Source: Taeniopygia guttata (Eukaryota; Chordata; Aves; Passeriformes; Estrildidae). From it: DNA of 64,000 nucleotides. A program made the translations under genes and the position numbers. Below the pieces are notes generated by a model. It saw only the letters and a program-made list of their open reading frames with translations. It searched no databases and had not been told where the DNA came from. Location of the stretch: contig NC_133027.1 of the NCBI RefSeq assembly GCF_048771995.1, forward strand, positions 11,404,001-11,468,000, in the 5' to 3' direction. Positions 15,481 to 28,335 of this stretch are shown here, in pieces (positions within the stretch are counted from its first letter, which is position 1; each line of letters begins with the position of its first letter).

Positions 15481-18110
15481 CAAGCAATTGACTTTGTGCC
15501 ACTTAATCTCAAAGGCCACCACTCTTGGCAGACACAGATGGAAGAGACTCACGCACTCCCTGTTTGCCCTGCTGATGCACACCTGGCAGGTACAGCTTTC
15601 CCTGATGGGGAATAACAAGAAGGGACAGCTCCCCCAAAGCTGTGCAGCCCAGAGATCTGTAGGGCACCATCAGCACCTGGCTTCATAAGTGACCAGTTCT
15701 GCTGGGATGGAAACCAACCACCAAATCCTCGCTGACTTCAGCGGCGGCAGCAGCAGTGCCTGCATCTGATCCTTAGGTCTGGGGCTGGGCTAGACAAAGG
15801 ACACCACCCCTGAAGGATGTGACTTTGGAAACAAACACCTACCACTGTCTCCTGTTGTTGGTGGTAGGGTCACACCAGCCTGAGGCACTAGGTAGCCCTC
15901 AATGCCACCTGGGACTGCAGATGACAGGCCCTGGCCTCTGGGACTAAACACAGGGATGAAGTCACTCTCCAGATCAAGCTTGCAGATGGAAAAGGCTGCC
16001 GTGAGCAGGCACCTGAAAGGGCGGACAAATGAGGCCCTCCTGCACTTCAGCTGTGCCACGCAGCCACACAGCCCCGGGCAGGCACCGCAGAGCACAGGGA
16101 CAACAGAAAACACAGAAAGAGGGACAAACCCAGTCAAGCACAGAGGCTTTTCATGATTTCTGAGCCCCAGACAACCCCAACCGTGCCATCACCCACCAGT
16201 CCTTTTCTGTTGACAAAGAGCAGGTCCAGCGGGTGCCTTGCCTCGCTGGCCAGGGTCCTGCCAGGCCATTTCCTCTCTGCTCTCCTGTGCTGCCAGCAGA
16301 CGTGCCCACCTTCTTCCTTCCACTTGCAGAGCCTCGTACCTATAATACATGGCCAGGTGGGAGGCAGGAGCAGTCCCAGAGGAGAGGTGCCAGCTACACC
16401 AAGCAGGAATCAAAACCCTCTGAAAGCACAGCTGAAAGCCTGTATCTCCACAGGATGTTTTGGCTGCCCTGCTCTTCACTGGAAATGCAATTGCCCTTTC
16501 TTCCTCATCCAGAAGTCCACAGCTGGGCACAAGCTAGCCAATGGGCAGCATTCCAAAGGCAGTGTAGGCTGGAGGTGGTCAAGGAAGAAGACACTTGCCA
16601 AATCCAAAACACACCAGAATGCCCTTAAGAGGGACTTTCCATCTTTAAGAAAGAATGGCCAATTCAGAAGTCAACGTAGAGCCTTATTCTATGGCTGACA
16701 AGGAAGGGAATTGTCCAACAGGCTTGAGGGTGTATAGGGCTTTAATTGTGAGTCCAGCCCCAAGCTGCATTTGGAGGAAGTAATCCTGAAGTGGTCCTGG
16801 TCATCTCTTCCGCTTCCTCGATTGCTTTGCTGCAAGTTTCCTTTGTTTTCATGTGAAAAGCCCTTAGAGTGGGGATTTAGATGGCAGGGGCCTATGTAAT
16901 CTGTAGAAGGAATAACAGAAGTACAGTCATAGAAACAACAGCAGTATGAAAGCAGCCCTACAGCCAATCAATTTCTCTGAAGTCTTTTGTCTCCAATGAC
17001 TCGTGACAAGTCAGGAGTCTAAAGAGAATCTAGCAAGCCAACTGTTCTGCTCAGTTTGGCCAGACAAGCACACACACCTCCTCTGAGTCATTGGCTAGGT
17101 GGCAGCCTTCTGCTGCTCCCGAAACAATCCCTGCTTTTGTCTTTACTCTAGAGGGAAGCTCAGGCAAAGCCCACCCAAGCCCAGCTGCCCTCAAAGGCAA
17201 AAGGAACTCCCCAAGCGCTCCCTGCCTGCATCCAAGCACCACGGTGGCTTCTGCAGGGAGTCCAAAATTCCTCTCCCAGCACCAAAGCAAGAAGGAACAT
17301 GTGCTACTACAGCTCTTGCTGAGGCACACACACTAGAATACACTGCTCGATCGGACAAGAAATCCCCAGGACGTACTCAGCAGCTTCAGGAACCGCTTCT
17401 CTCTCTCCTGGCTTGAGCAGGGCAAACTGCTCATGCTCGGGTTTTCAGGCTGCAGAGAGGAGGCTTCTTCGGAGGATGCTGCTGCAGCAACAGCTTTGAT
17501 GGCATATCCTGCACCCATCTGGGACAAGAAATTGGTTTGCGTCAGAGAGGTGCCTGGCAGAGATGCCCCGGACAGAGCATTTCAAAGGCAAGCCCTTAGG
17601 AACAGCACTGGTGTTAGGCTGCAAGCAGAGCTGTCAACTCTCCCCCTCCAGTCAAACCCAAACAAACAGTCAGGGACTACAGCTTGTCACAGTCAGCCGT
17701 AGTAGAGACTGCGAAAGGGAAAGAACAACTTTACCTTTCACTCTGGTTCTGAGGACTGCATTCACCATGGACAGGGACAACTTGTTCAGAATCTGCATGG
17801 GTCACACTGCTCGCCTGAACAAACCCCACAAAAAAATAAAGCGAGCACTGAGAGGCCAGCAGAAATACATTCCGAGGATTGCTGGCCCACTGGCCAAAGC
17901 ACTAGCCCTGCTGCCCAGGGCAGCAGCTTGTGGGAATCCAGGGCTTCCCTCTGGCTGCCCTGGAGGGCCTGGGACCCCAGCAGGGGGTCAGGAAGCCCCC
18001 TGTACAGAGCCCCGCGTGACACTGTCTCTGATCTCTGTCCATGGAAAAGAGTTTTCAATCTTACAGGATGAATTACAAGCTCTGAGTGTTTGATATGAGT
18101 AATAATTAAG
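15481..18110. other. Unassigned 2.6-kb segment
   Basis: I recognise no gene, LTR or CR1 here. The base composition is moderately GC-rich and many short frames are open. Two minus-strand stretches look somewhat exon-like, near 15930-16030 and 17405-17530, with splice-like edges. I could not match either to a family. It may be decayed repeat or a multi-exon gene relic. Confidence 0.4.
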
Positions 18111-18500
18111 TGTGGCACGGGTGCAAATGTAAAATTTTAGGTTTCTAGATTAGGGGTTCAGAGGGGACAAGATGGAGGAAATTGGGTGTGTCTTGTCCTT
18201 TTCCTCCTTCTTCATGCCCCTCCATGTTTCACTGTAGTGTTGGCATTTTTCTATTGGTTTAGGCTGGGGACACACTGTTCAACGTAGATGATAGATATTG
18301 GCACATTATTGTAAATATAGCACACGTAATTTCTGGTATGTAATGTTTGTAACATCCCACTGGGGGCAGAGCCCCGCACGCTGCCCTGCAGGACAGACCT
18401 GCGGCAGGGCAGCAGAACATGTTAGAGATAAGCAAGAATAAACAACCTTGAAAACAGCACAGACGAATTATGGCTTCTTCTTTGGCTACGGGGCAGAAAG
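18111..18500 (+). mobile_element. LTR-like segment abutting ERV3
   Basis: The sequence begins TGTGGCACGG and carries AATAAA at about 18436, some 325 bases in, as an LTR would. It is not related to the ERV3 3' LTR at 22053. No flanking duplication is seen because ERV3 pol follows directly. The right edge is uncertain. Confidence 0.45.
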
Positions 18501-18539
18501 ACACAGATTGTATACAATCTCGGAATCATCAATACCCAC

Positions 18540-20511
18540 AGATTCCGACACTAGCGGACCTTCAACAACTGTGTGGGTCTTTAAATTGGGTAAGACCATG
18601 GCTGGGTATCACCACCGAGGACCTGGCCCCCCTTTTCAATTTATCGGAAGGGGGAGAGGGGCCTAGTTCCCCACATACCCTCACCCCAGAGGCGCAGAAG
18701 GTGTTAGAAAAGGTGCAAACTTACATGTCTGCCACAGGCAGGCCCACTGCTACCAACCGGGCCTGCCCTTCCAATTCATCATTCTGGGAAAATTTCCATA
18801 CGTCCACAGGATGATTTTCCAGTGGCACGACAAGATCAGGGAGGAGGACCAGGGCGCGAGGGACCCTCTCTTAATCATAGAGTGGGTTTTCCTCAGCCAC
18901 CACCAGTCCAAAAGAATGACCTTGCCACAGGAGCTGATGGCTGACCTCATTCACAAAGCGCGACTGCGCATCAGGGAGTTGGCAGGGTGTGACTTTGGCA
19001 TCATTCACATTCCAATCCAATTATCCACGGGCCAATTTACAAAAGCGATGTTAGAGCACTTACTCCATGAGAATGAGTCCCTGCAGTTTGCGTTGGACAG
19101 CTACACCGGTCAAATTTCAATTCATCGGCCGGCCCACAAAATTTTCAATTTGGATGTTCAATTCTCATTATCACTCAAAAGGGTCCAGAGTAGGCAACCC
19201 CTTAAAGCCTTGACAGTTTTCACAGATGCATCCGGAGCATCCCACAAGTCAGTAATGACTTGGAAGGATCCTCAGACTCAGCGGTGGGAGGCAGACATTT
19301 CCGAGGTGGAAGGATCACCTCAAGTAGCTGAGTTGGCCGCTGTCGTCAGGGCTTTTGAGAGGTTCCAGGAACCCTTCAATTTGGTTACAGATTCAGCATA
19401 TGTAGCCGGTATAGTGTCCAGAGCTGAGAATGCAATACTGCAGGAGGTGCCTAACACCGTCCTATATGAGTTGCTCTCACGACTGATAGATCTTGTCTCC
19501 CACCGAGAGCAACAATTCTACGTGATGCATGTCAGGTCGCACACCGACATGCCGGGGTTCATTGTTGAGGGCAATCGGAGAGCTGATGCCCTGGCAGCCC
19601 CGGTACACATGGTGCCACTCCCTGACCGGTTCCAGCAAGCCAAGGTCAGCCATCAGACGTTCCACCAGAATGCGCCTGGTCTGGTCCGGCAATTCCAACT
19701 CACCCGTGACCAGGCCAAGGCCATTGTGGCCACATGTCCCCAGTGCCAAAACCATCAAATGCCTGCACTCAGTGCTGGGGCAAATCCCCAAGGGCTTCAT
19801 AGCTGTGAGGTGTGGCAAATGGACGTCACAAAGATCCCAGAATTTGGTAGACTAAGGGATGTGCATGTATCGGTGGACACCTTTTCTGGCACCGTCTATG
19901 CCTCTGCCCACGCAGGGGAGAGGGCAAAGGATGTAATCAACCACCTCATCCATGCCTTCTCTGTGTTGGGAGTCCCTAAGGTTTTAAAAATGGACAATGC
20001 TCCCGTGTATGGATCCAAGGAGCTCAGGAGCTTCCTACAGCAATGGGGAGTGGAGCACATGACCGGCATCCCCCACTCCCCCACAGGTCAGGCCATAGTT
20101 GAGAGGACCCACCAGAGGCTGAAGAATATCCTCGAACACCAACGAGCAGCAATGAAGGCGGAGTCCCCTCATATCCAGCTGGCACAGGCATTGTTCATGC
20201 ACAATTTTCTGAATTGTGCGTTTGAGAACCTGAACCCTCCCATCACCCGGCATTTCAAGACCAACCCTCAGCTGGAGCTGAAAGAGAAGCCCCCGATCCT
20301 TATAAAAAACCCAGAGACCTGGTAATTGCAGGGACCGTACGAACTTATTTCTAGGGGGCGGGGGTATGCATGCATTGTGACTCCAACAGGGTTAAGATGG
20401 GTGCCTGCCAAGTGGGTGCGCCCCTACATCACCAAACCAGTCCAGGCCGTACCAATCAGACAAGTTGAGAACGTCTGCTGGAGAAGAAGGCGACGGACCA
20501 ATTCAATTTAA
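18540..20511 (+). pseudogene. pol: ERV3 pol, 3' half: RT end, RNase H, integrase
   Basis: The sequence starts inside RT at LQQLCGSLNWVRPWLG, homologous to ERV2 pol. A one-base frameshift near 18755 is followed by a 504-codon open stretch (18811-20325). This carries RNase H (FTDASGASH, VTDSAYVAG) and integrase (HQTFHQN, CPQC, WQMDVT, KMDNAPVYG, IVERTHQ). The second catalytic Asp is kept. An in-frame TAA at 20323 precedes the C-terminal domain (RWVPAKWVRPY), which remains readable to 20509. Gag, pro and the YMDD part of RT are missing. Confidence 0.88.
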
Positions 20512-20582
20512 GTTACCCCTTATTAATCTTCTCTTTTTACATTTATTTTACAGCCTCAGCCCGAGACCATCCTAAAAACATC

Positions 20583-21992
20583 ATGGACCTCAAACACCTG
20601 GTCTTCCTGCTCTGCCTCACCATCCCCAGCTCTGCATGGATTGTTCCCCAGCTGACTAATAATGTCTGGAAGACGTTGGCATAAGCCCTTGGACAGGATA
20701 ACATCTGCCTGTCCACCTCCTCCACTGCTGACCCTTTCCTATCCTGCCTTGTGAGGATCCCATATAAACTTAATGAGTTTCCCTTCACCTTCCCAAACCC
20801 TACAGCCTCTCCCAGCAGGAAAACCCGCTCCTTCACTGTCCGACAGCTAGATGCGTGGAGGAGTTGGGTCAAACAGCTCCCCCCAATGAAAGACAACCCC
20901 CAAGAGCTAGATTAACTCAGATCCTCCCCCGCGTATACCTCTATCCACTTTGATGTCACCCCTGACCCCCAGGCCCGGCCAGATATTGAGATCAAACAGT
21001 TTAATCAGGCGTATACCGCAAAAGAATGGTGCCAACGTGTGATCAAGATCCCTATGCTTTCCACCCCCGACAACCGACCCCATGCCCTTCCTAAAGGTAC
21101 CTTCTTGATTTGCGGCACCCGGGCCTGGACTGGCATCCCCCCTCATCTTATCGGAGGCCCTTGTACTTTCAGACAGTTGAGCTTGTTTACCCCCAACCAG
21201 ACCCAAACTGCGCATTGGCAAACACTTAATGAGACTTCCCGATTGGCCCGACCAAAGAGAGACACAGAACTCACTAATCTGGACGAAAATTGCAACTCTG
21301 AAATTATTCATTGGTCAAACCCAAAAGGCGTGGCCACCATTGCATTTTTACCATGGGTGGCCATTGCTCATGCCTTCAGGGAATTGGCAGGCCTGGAGTG
21401 CTGGGTGGTAAAACAAGCCAATGTTACGTCAACTGCGCTTGCTGGACTCCTATTAGATGAGGAGATAACAAGGCAGGCAACCCTCCAAAATCAGGTGGCC
21501 AACGATTTCCTCCGACCACTACATGATCATTCCTGTGAGGAGTTTGTGGGCTTGTGCTGCATGAATTTAACATCCAAGGCTGGGGATGTCCGAAAGGCAA
21601 TCAACAAGATGCAGGATGGGATAAAAGACATCAAGAAGGAGACTGGGGATTGGTTGAGTGACTTAGTGGGGAATTGGGGCATCTCGGGCTGGGCCACCTC
21701 TATTATTCGTTCTGGTTTGTTAATTCTATTTATTCTTATTTTAGCCCTCATTATTTTTGGGATTCTGAGACGGGTAGTGTCTGGCCTCATCACAAAGGTG
21801 TTAACCATCCACACCGCGAACCCAGCTGCCCTCTTCTCTGCCCAGGAGTCTGATGGGGATGAAGAAGACCAGCTAGTTCCAGAACCCGAAGAAGGACCCT
21901 GGATGGAGATGGCTCCCACCTGCCAGCCGTGGTTCGCTGACACCTATCCGGACTCGGAATTCCTACCGCGACCCGAATTTAGTTCATTTTAA
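20583..21992 (+). pseudogene. env: ERV3 env with two nonsense codons
   Basis: From ATG 20583 a signal peptide (LVFLLCLTIPSSA) is followed by a surface-subunit frame with TAA at 20682 and TAA at 20913. From 20916 the same frame is open to 21992. It includes RPKR, a consensus furin-type site, CEEFVGLCC (CX6CC) and a hydrophobic anchor (LLILFILILALIIFGIL). A ~75-residue acidic tail is longer than in ERV2. The layout matches ERV2 Env (both begin the mature part AWIVPQ), so the two elements share an envelope lineage. A 317-codon frame can start at Met 21039 but lacks a signal peptide. Confidence 0.9.
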
Positions 21993-22052
21993 AAATACTT
22001 TAAAGGACTCTTTCTTCAGTTTTTCGTTTTGTTTAAAATAAAGAAGGGGGAG

Positions 22053-22616
22053 TTGTTGGGGTGTGTTTTAAGTTCCCCCCATGTTATGGTTGTTCCCTCT
22101 TCCCCTCTTTATGTTAAATGGTCCATCCCTCCTTCTCCTCCTCCCCCTCCGCCTGTCAGTTTTCCCTTTCCCCTCCCATGTGATGTAACTTTATGCTGAG
22201 TCATTTCCCTGACCCCACCCTGGGGCTTGTCTGTCACCCTGAGGCCTCTCCCTCCTTTCCAGAACCTTCCAGCTAAGGCCTCGGGTGATGGGCTGATCCC
22301 CGGGGACCCCTCCCTCCTTCTCACCTCATTGGACACCCCTCCTGATTGTCATTCCCTTCACCACTCCCAGGTGGTTCCCTATTGGTTCACTATTGTTCCC
22401 TCCCTGTGTTGCCACCCCCTGTTATATACCCGTGCAAGCTGTTCTCAGTTGCCTTTTGGGGCGTACCCGATTCAAGTTGAGGTTAGTCTTGTGGACCAAT
22501 AAACTTGGAGCTGTGATACCCCCAAAAGGACGACTCCCTCGTCTTTGTCAAGGTCGCCTAAGGTCCTTTACTGGTCTGGTGCATCTCAGCCTGCCGGTCA
22601 CGTCCCTCTCCTGCAG
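22053..22616 (+). mobile_element. ERV3 3' LTR
   Basis: It begins TGTTGGGG directly after a purine tract (AAAGAAGGGGGAGT). It contains a pyrimidine-rich U3, a TTATATAC TATA-like box near 22420 and AATAAA at 22498-22503. The right end is probably near CTCCTGCA at 22616, but no second LTR exists to fix it. Confidence 0.75.
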
Positions 22617-22639
22617 TGGTCATAGGGAGTGGCTGTTGT

Positions 22640-25600
22640 TGTCAGCCGTGCCGAACACCTGAGCTGGCCGCAGACCAAAGAGGCACTACTAGCTGCACCT
22701 AATGTCCAACATTTATATACCCTAAATCAGAGATCTCTGAAAGCAGAGCAGGAGACACCTGATTTCCAGAGATGCCGGACTTTTCGGAGTTTTCACCAAA
22801 TCAACAGGACACTTAAGTTCATGTGATCTCTGAAAGTCAAGTCTACCTCAAATTAGATGTTGAACAATAGAAAAAGAAAAGCACTGTAAACCTCTCCAAA
22901 TTTACCTATAAAAGGTTTTGCAGTAGAAAACAGCTTAAGTCATTGCATAAAAAGCTGCCAAATGACTAAAATCAACTGACCAAAAAAAGAGAAAAGCTTC
23001 CCTCTGGATAACATTCAGCCATAGCATTTTCAATTAACTCTTTCAGAACCCACCAACAAAACAAGTTGGTGAGTTAATTTGCATGCAGGAAGTTTTAATA
23101 TAGTAATATTCCTTTGAGCAAGGTAGCCAGGGTGTGCAATGCAGAACTTTCTCAGCATGCAGAGTCCAACTGCCCAGAATACCATCTCTTTCAATTTCCT
23201 AAATACTACATCTAGTCCTTTTCACACACTTGCCTAAAAGTTCCCTGTTGCTCCCTGAGGTTCTCAGTTAATAGACGTATCAGTGTAATCTGAGTGACAC
23301 TGTTACCCAACACAGATGGGTTCTCTTGGGGATATTGGCAGAGTGAGTATGGCACTAAACGATAGGTACAATTAAAACTTTGTTTTCTTAACAGGATGTT
23401 ATAATTGATATAGAAGAGAATTTCTTATTAGAATGGCACAGGATTTCTACAAGCAGAGTCAACATAGTATAATCTGTAACTAGCATGGTAAGGAATTTAT
23501 AATACAATTTAACTTATAATTTCTAATCACCTGAACTCTGCAGCTCAGGTCAGATCCCAATCCATGGATTCTTGTGTCAGTATTACAATCAAAATCTCGA
23601 GGGGCTGGGGAACCAGAAGTTGCAGGGGCTGTCTGGGAAGGCACAGCAGGGCTTGGCAGCCAGGACCACCCAGCCACCACAGCCAGGTCAGCCCAGGATA
23701 TCAGAAACCTCCCTGGGGACAACAAAGGGCAGGCTGGGACATGGGACCAGGGTGGAGCTGGCTTGGCCACCAGGCACTCACATAATGTGAATGTGAGTTT
23801 GCACATGTATACCAAGCTACTAAGATGTAGGTATGCTCAGATCTAAATCTGTGCCTAGCCTATATAAACCATGCCCAGGTAACATAAGGGCTAAATAGAA
23901 GTAATTTCCTTTGTAAACCTACCTTTTTTTCTTTTTTTTCTTTTTTTTTTTAATTAGGGAAATGAAATTAAAAACATAATTTATTTTCTATAATGCAGCT
24001 TACAAAATGCATATTTTTGATTATGCTGTAAGATAGACAGGAAAGTTCGCTATTCTAATTGCTGCCACTGCTTAGGTATTCAGACTGAAGATTTTGAGGC
24101 ACACTATGATCAAAAGCAATGCCTGGTGGTGTCAAAGGAGAGATTATCCCATGTTTCAGTTGGCTTCAGATAAAGACCATCTTTGTTTACTGACCTACAC
24201 TGTAAAAAGATTTGAAGTAACAGACATATAATATGAATTCAAATTAATGTTATTTAAAACATCATTGTATACAGCAAACTGCATCTGGTGCTAACAGAGC
24301 AATGGTTCAGCTACAAAATTGCTAAGTTAAATTCTCATCAAAATCTTGTGTCTGAATGTATTTTGTGTCTGTCACTGTATTATCTTCTTTGTTTAGATCC
24401 ACTTCTCATCACAGATCTATGATTCCAAGCTCCATCTAAAAATATAAGTCTTGTGCAGCCTTTACTTTGGAATTCTTAGGAAGTAGAGCTGTTTGAAAGT
24501 TCTTAAAACAATATATTCAAAAGAAATTTTTTTTTTTTTTTGGTGAGGCTGATTTTTTTGATTTTTCTCCTCCTGCTCCCAAGAGTGATCTGCAAAATTG
24601 AGATATTTTATCTAGAATTAAAAATACTTTAGAGAGAATATTAATTTTAAGGTAGAATATCAGTGCCTCTTTTGAGAAGCTTCCTACTCATTTTTCATCT
24701 TCATAAATGCTCAACCACCTTGTAAAACTGTTCTGAAAAGTGTACATTTTTGTGATGATGATGATGATTAATAGAAATGAGAACAGGTTTGCCCCTTTTT
24801 CCAAAAAGATCCTAAACTGCTCTCCTACTCAAGCAGGTTCCTACTCCTGGATCTTACATAAGGATCCACATTTTGGATACAGAAAATTAGAAGTTCACTT
24901 CCTCATTTCTTGTATAGACACGTAAACAAAAATATTGAATATTCCCACTATTTTTTTGTCAATGTATGTTATTTGAAGCTATATCTCTTTTACCAAAATA
25001 CTACTTTGGTCAAAAGAAGTGGGGATACATGTAAATATAAATGGTCTTTTTGTAGACTGTGACTATTAAGTAACCTCAAAACCTTTTTCTGCTGATGACT
25101 GTGATAGTTAAACATGTTCTGTCCTCCAGAAATTTCTGCAACATAGGTTTTATTTTCATCAAAATATTTCAGAATACCGAAGTATTCTAATAGGAAATTA
25201 CATTCTGGATAAATTTATCTCCCTAAGGAGCACATCAGTTCCCATTTCAGCAAAGACACAAGCACATGAATCACAGGTATGAAATCCTTCTGCCTTCAGT
25301 CTACTCCTAAGCTCACAAGACATGGGATCCCTGCACTTTTCATGCTGCCTTTATAACATGTTGTAGACCCAGAAAGATCTGTTAGCACAGGATCATTCCA
25401 CTCTCCCTCCTCTGTTCTGTCATTTACTCACACTGGAAACTAGAGTTTCTCAATTTAGGAGTGAGGAGTAGTGGAGAAAGCTGTGGGAAGAACTGGGGCA
25501 TATCTGACCCTGTTGGAATCATGCTCTTCCCAGCCTTCATTCTGGATTCATTGCTGAACTCTATGGATGCCTTGAGGGCATTGAAGGGCTGCAGTTCAGT

Positions 25601-27860
25601 TCAGTTCAACAGTGATGTGGGAAATGGATTTGTAGAGACAAAGCCCAAGTTCTGGACCATGGCAAGTGAGGACCTGAGAGAGATTGTTTTACAAAGACAG
25701 AACTGATCAAAAAGCTTTTTCTTTCATGTCTCAAAAAGAAATAAAACTGAAGTAAGGGAAGTGGAAGTGGAAAAGACAGAAAAGTAAGAAATGATGTGTC
25801 AGTGAATGATAGGAGAGGTTACAGAAAGCGGGCAGAGGCAATCACCCGGATCAGCAGCCAAAGGTCTGAGGAACTATCAATGTAGAAGTGCATCCAGTAG
25901 TGTGCAGTAAAGCAAGAAATGCCCATTTTCACTGCAGTTAATTTATCAAACAAATATCTCTCAATATAATTTGACATCAGTCTTACTTCTCGAAATGTGT
26001 ATAAATGCATAACTTATTTCATGGGATCATTAATGATCACAGCAGTGAACAGCTGTCTGGTTACAAATTTACTGTAATGCTTAAATGCCTACATACTGGA
26101 ATTCCTTTTTTTCTGGGTTGTTTGGGGTTTTTTTTGTTGTTGTTGTTTTTTTGTTTTGTTTTGGTTTTTTTTTTGTGGTTTCTTTGGTTTTGTTTTTGTT
26201 TTTTGGGTTTTTTTTTAATAATCAAGGAACTGAAAAGAGAAATAAATATTGTGCTCTTTCATTAACTTGATCTTGAAGAATTGACTTACCAGTGATCCTT
26301 GCATCATATTTCAACAGCTAGTAAGTCTTACAACACTTAAAATATTTTAAAAATCCCAAACAAACAAAAACCAGAAAGACTAATTATTTTGCAGTCAAAC
26401 CTGACACAGTGCATAATAGGTAATACTGTTTCACCAACTTCCTTTGCAGTTCTTTTTCTCTTAGAACTGGCATCTTTTGTGGAACATAAGAGTGTTTACA
26501 AAAGACAAAATGTTCTGCGAACTGAAAAGAACTCAGCAAAAGTGACTCTAGGAAAGGTAAAATAAGAATACCTAATTGTATTTAAACATGCAGATGTATT
26601 TTTGCATAAAACTGTGCTGCCTCTTAATTCTTCTTATAAAAAATACATGGGCATTTGACATATGTTAATACAAGAAAATAATTCTTATTCCAGGGGTTAT
26701 TTGTTTTGAGTAAACCTTAGCCAGAAGGTATTTCTGAGGCCAATCATGAAAGCAGAATTTTTAAATACTTACAGGTTGTTATTTCTAATACGAAAATCCA
26801 CAGCTAGTAATTTTTATTAAGAGAATACGTATAAAGAATAAAATCTCCATTTCTAAGAGCTTGGGTAAGCACAATTCTTTGCTCATTCATATGCTGAGTG
26901 CAGACTGCAAGTCAGTATTTAGCAGGGCTGCAGCAGGCAGTGCATGCCTGACCACACTCTCCTATTTTTTCACCCTTCTAATAGCATTGGAGAGTCAAAA
27001 AAGCAGTGAAAAGAGAAGGGCATGTATTGAGGAATTTGTTATGCAGGATGCACTCAGGCTTCACGCCATTTAGCTGTAGAGATGAGCCCTAACCCAACAG
27101 TTATCTCTGTGCACTGCTGTATTTACAGGATTGCAAACTGAGAGCAGAATTGAGCCGAGGAATCTTTTTTCAGAATCATGGGGCTTTTTGTCTGTAGGAA
27201 GGCAAGCTGATGCTGTTAAGAGGCAGAAACTGTTAAGAGATCTGGGTTCATAATTAAAGATTTCTGATGTAACTCTTTCAAATTAGTTATGAACTCTCAT
27301 TTTTCACTGTTGATACCAAGGATGATAAGAGGAATGCTCATCTTATTCAGCTGAAGTGTTTAATCTTCCATAACTGTGATGTGCTTGGAGGTGGCAGTAC
27401 TGAATGTCACAAGAAACAGCTATGAGGAACTAGCATTATGTACTTTGATTGAAGATAGTCAGATACCTGAACTGAAAAACTGAAAAAAAAAAATTAAAGT
27501 AACCTTAGAACAGATCAATTGTTCCGCTGCAGTGTGATCTCTCAGTGCAGAATTATGCTGAAGTTAGCTTTGTAAAAGCTTTGGTAGAGGTAGCTTAAGA
27601 GCTATTTTTCAGCCAGCTACATCAGACAGTGAGTGTTTATTTTCTATTTATTTAATTGCCCATTTCAGCTGAGGAGTAGTTTGTTCTTCTTCCAAGTACT
27701 CTCCTTCTGACCTAATGATGTTTCCGAAGCAGCAGCCTTCAATAGCGAGGCCTGTGTCAGGCCCAAGTGGATTTGGTTAAATTTCTACCTCGTGTCTTCA
27801 GTGTGGAGTCAAAGGACAGCAGGAAAAGCAGGGCAAGTAACACTTTACAGAGTGAGGAGG
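22640..27860. other. Intergenic DNA upstream of YTHDC2
   Basis: This is about 5.2 kb of AT-rich sequence. I see no exon, RNA gene or identifiable full repeat. A GC-richer island lies at 23530-23790. Poly-T runs lie near 23925-23955 and 24525-24541. A T/G-rich low-complexity stretch lies at 26100-26215. Confidence 0.6.
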
Positions 27861-28160
27861 CTGAGGGCCGAGATGACCCCCGCCACAGCTACGTTTAATA
27901 CCATGCCCTGAAAGCACGTAATTTATGACGGGACAGGTACCAGTGCCACGTTTTGCTCGCAGCCACACACCCAGCCCGGGCCTTGGGCAGCCGTGCCCCC
28001 GGACCGGCGGGAAAAGCGCCAATTTCCTTCCGTTCGGGCCAGCTCGGCTGCGGGCGAGCCCCGCCCCGCCCCAGCGTCGCCCCTCGGGCCGAGCAGCTGC
28101 GGTCCCCGATCCGCGTCCGTGTCGGGGCCGTGTGGGGCCGCGTGGGGCCGTGTCGGGGAC
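27861..28160 (+). promoter_or_regulatory. YTHDC2: YTHDC2 CpG-island promoter and 5' UTR region
   Basis: GC- and CpG-rich sequence extends from about 27860 through exon 1. It contains Sp1-type CCCCGCCCCGCCCC near 28055-28070 and short tandem copies of GGGGCCGTGT just before the ATG. No TATA box is evident, typical of a broadly active CpG promoter. The transcription start was not located. Confidence 0.65.
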
Positions 28161-28335
28161 ATGTCGCGACACGGGCGGGTCCCGCGGCGGCAGCCCGGCG
28201 GGGCTGCGGGGGACGGGGCTGCCGCCGCCGCGGTGCGCGCCCGGGCCGAGCCCCTCAGGGAGGCCGGCGTGGACGAGGAGGTGGAAATGGCGGTGCAGCT
28301 GGCCCTGGAGCGGTTCCAGAGCGGGGACGAGGCGG
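28161..28335 (+). CDS. YTHDC2: YTHDC2 exon 1
   Basis: The ATG at 28161 starts [12 protein letters not shown], matching the family start. A Gly/Ala-rich low-complexity tail follows, then [16 protein letters not shown], the first helix of the R3H region. The donor is GTGCGC at 28336. Confidence 0.93.

Noticed and set aside
26100-26215. T/G-rich stretch as a telomere-like repeat
   Set aside because: The units are irregular poly-T with scattered G, not TTAGGG, so it is low-complexity sequence only.
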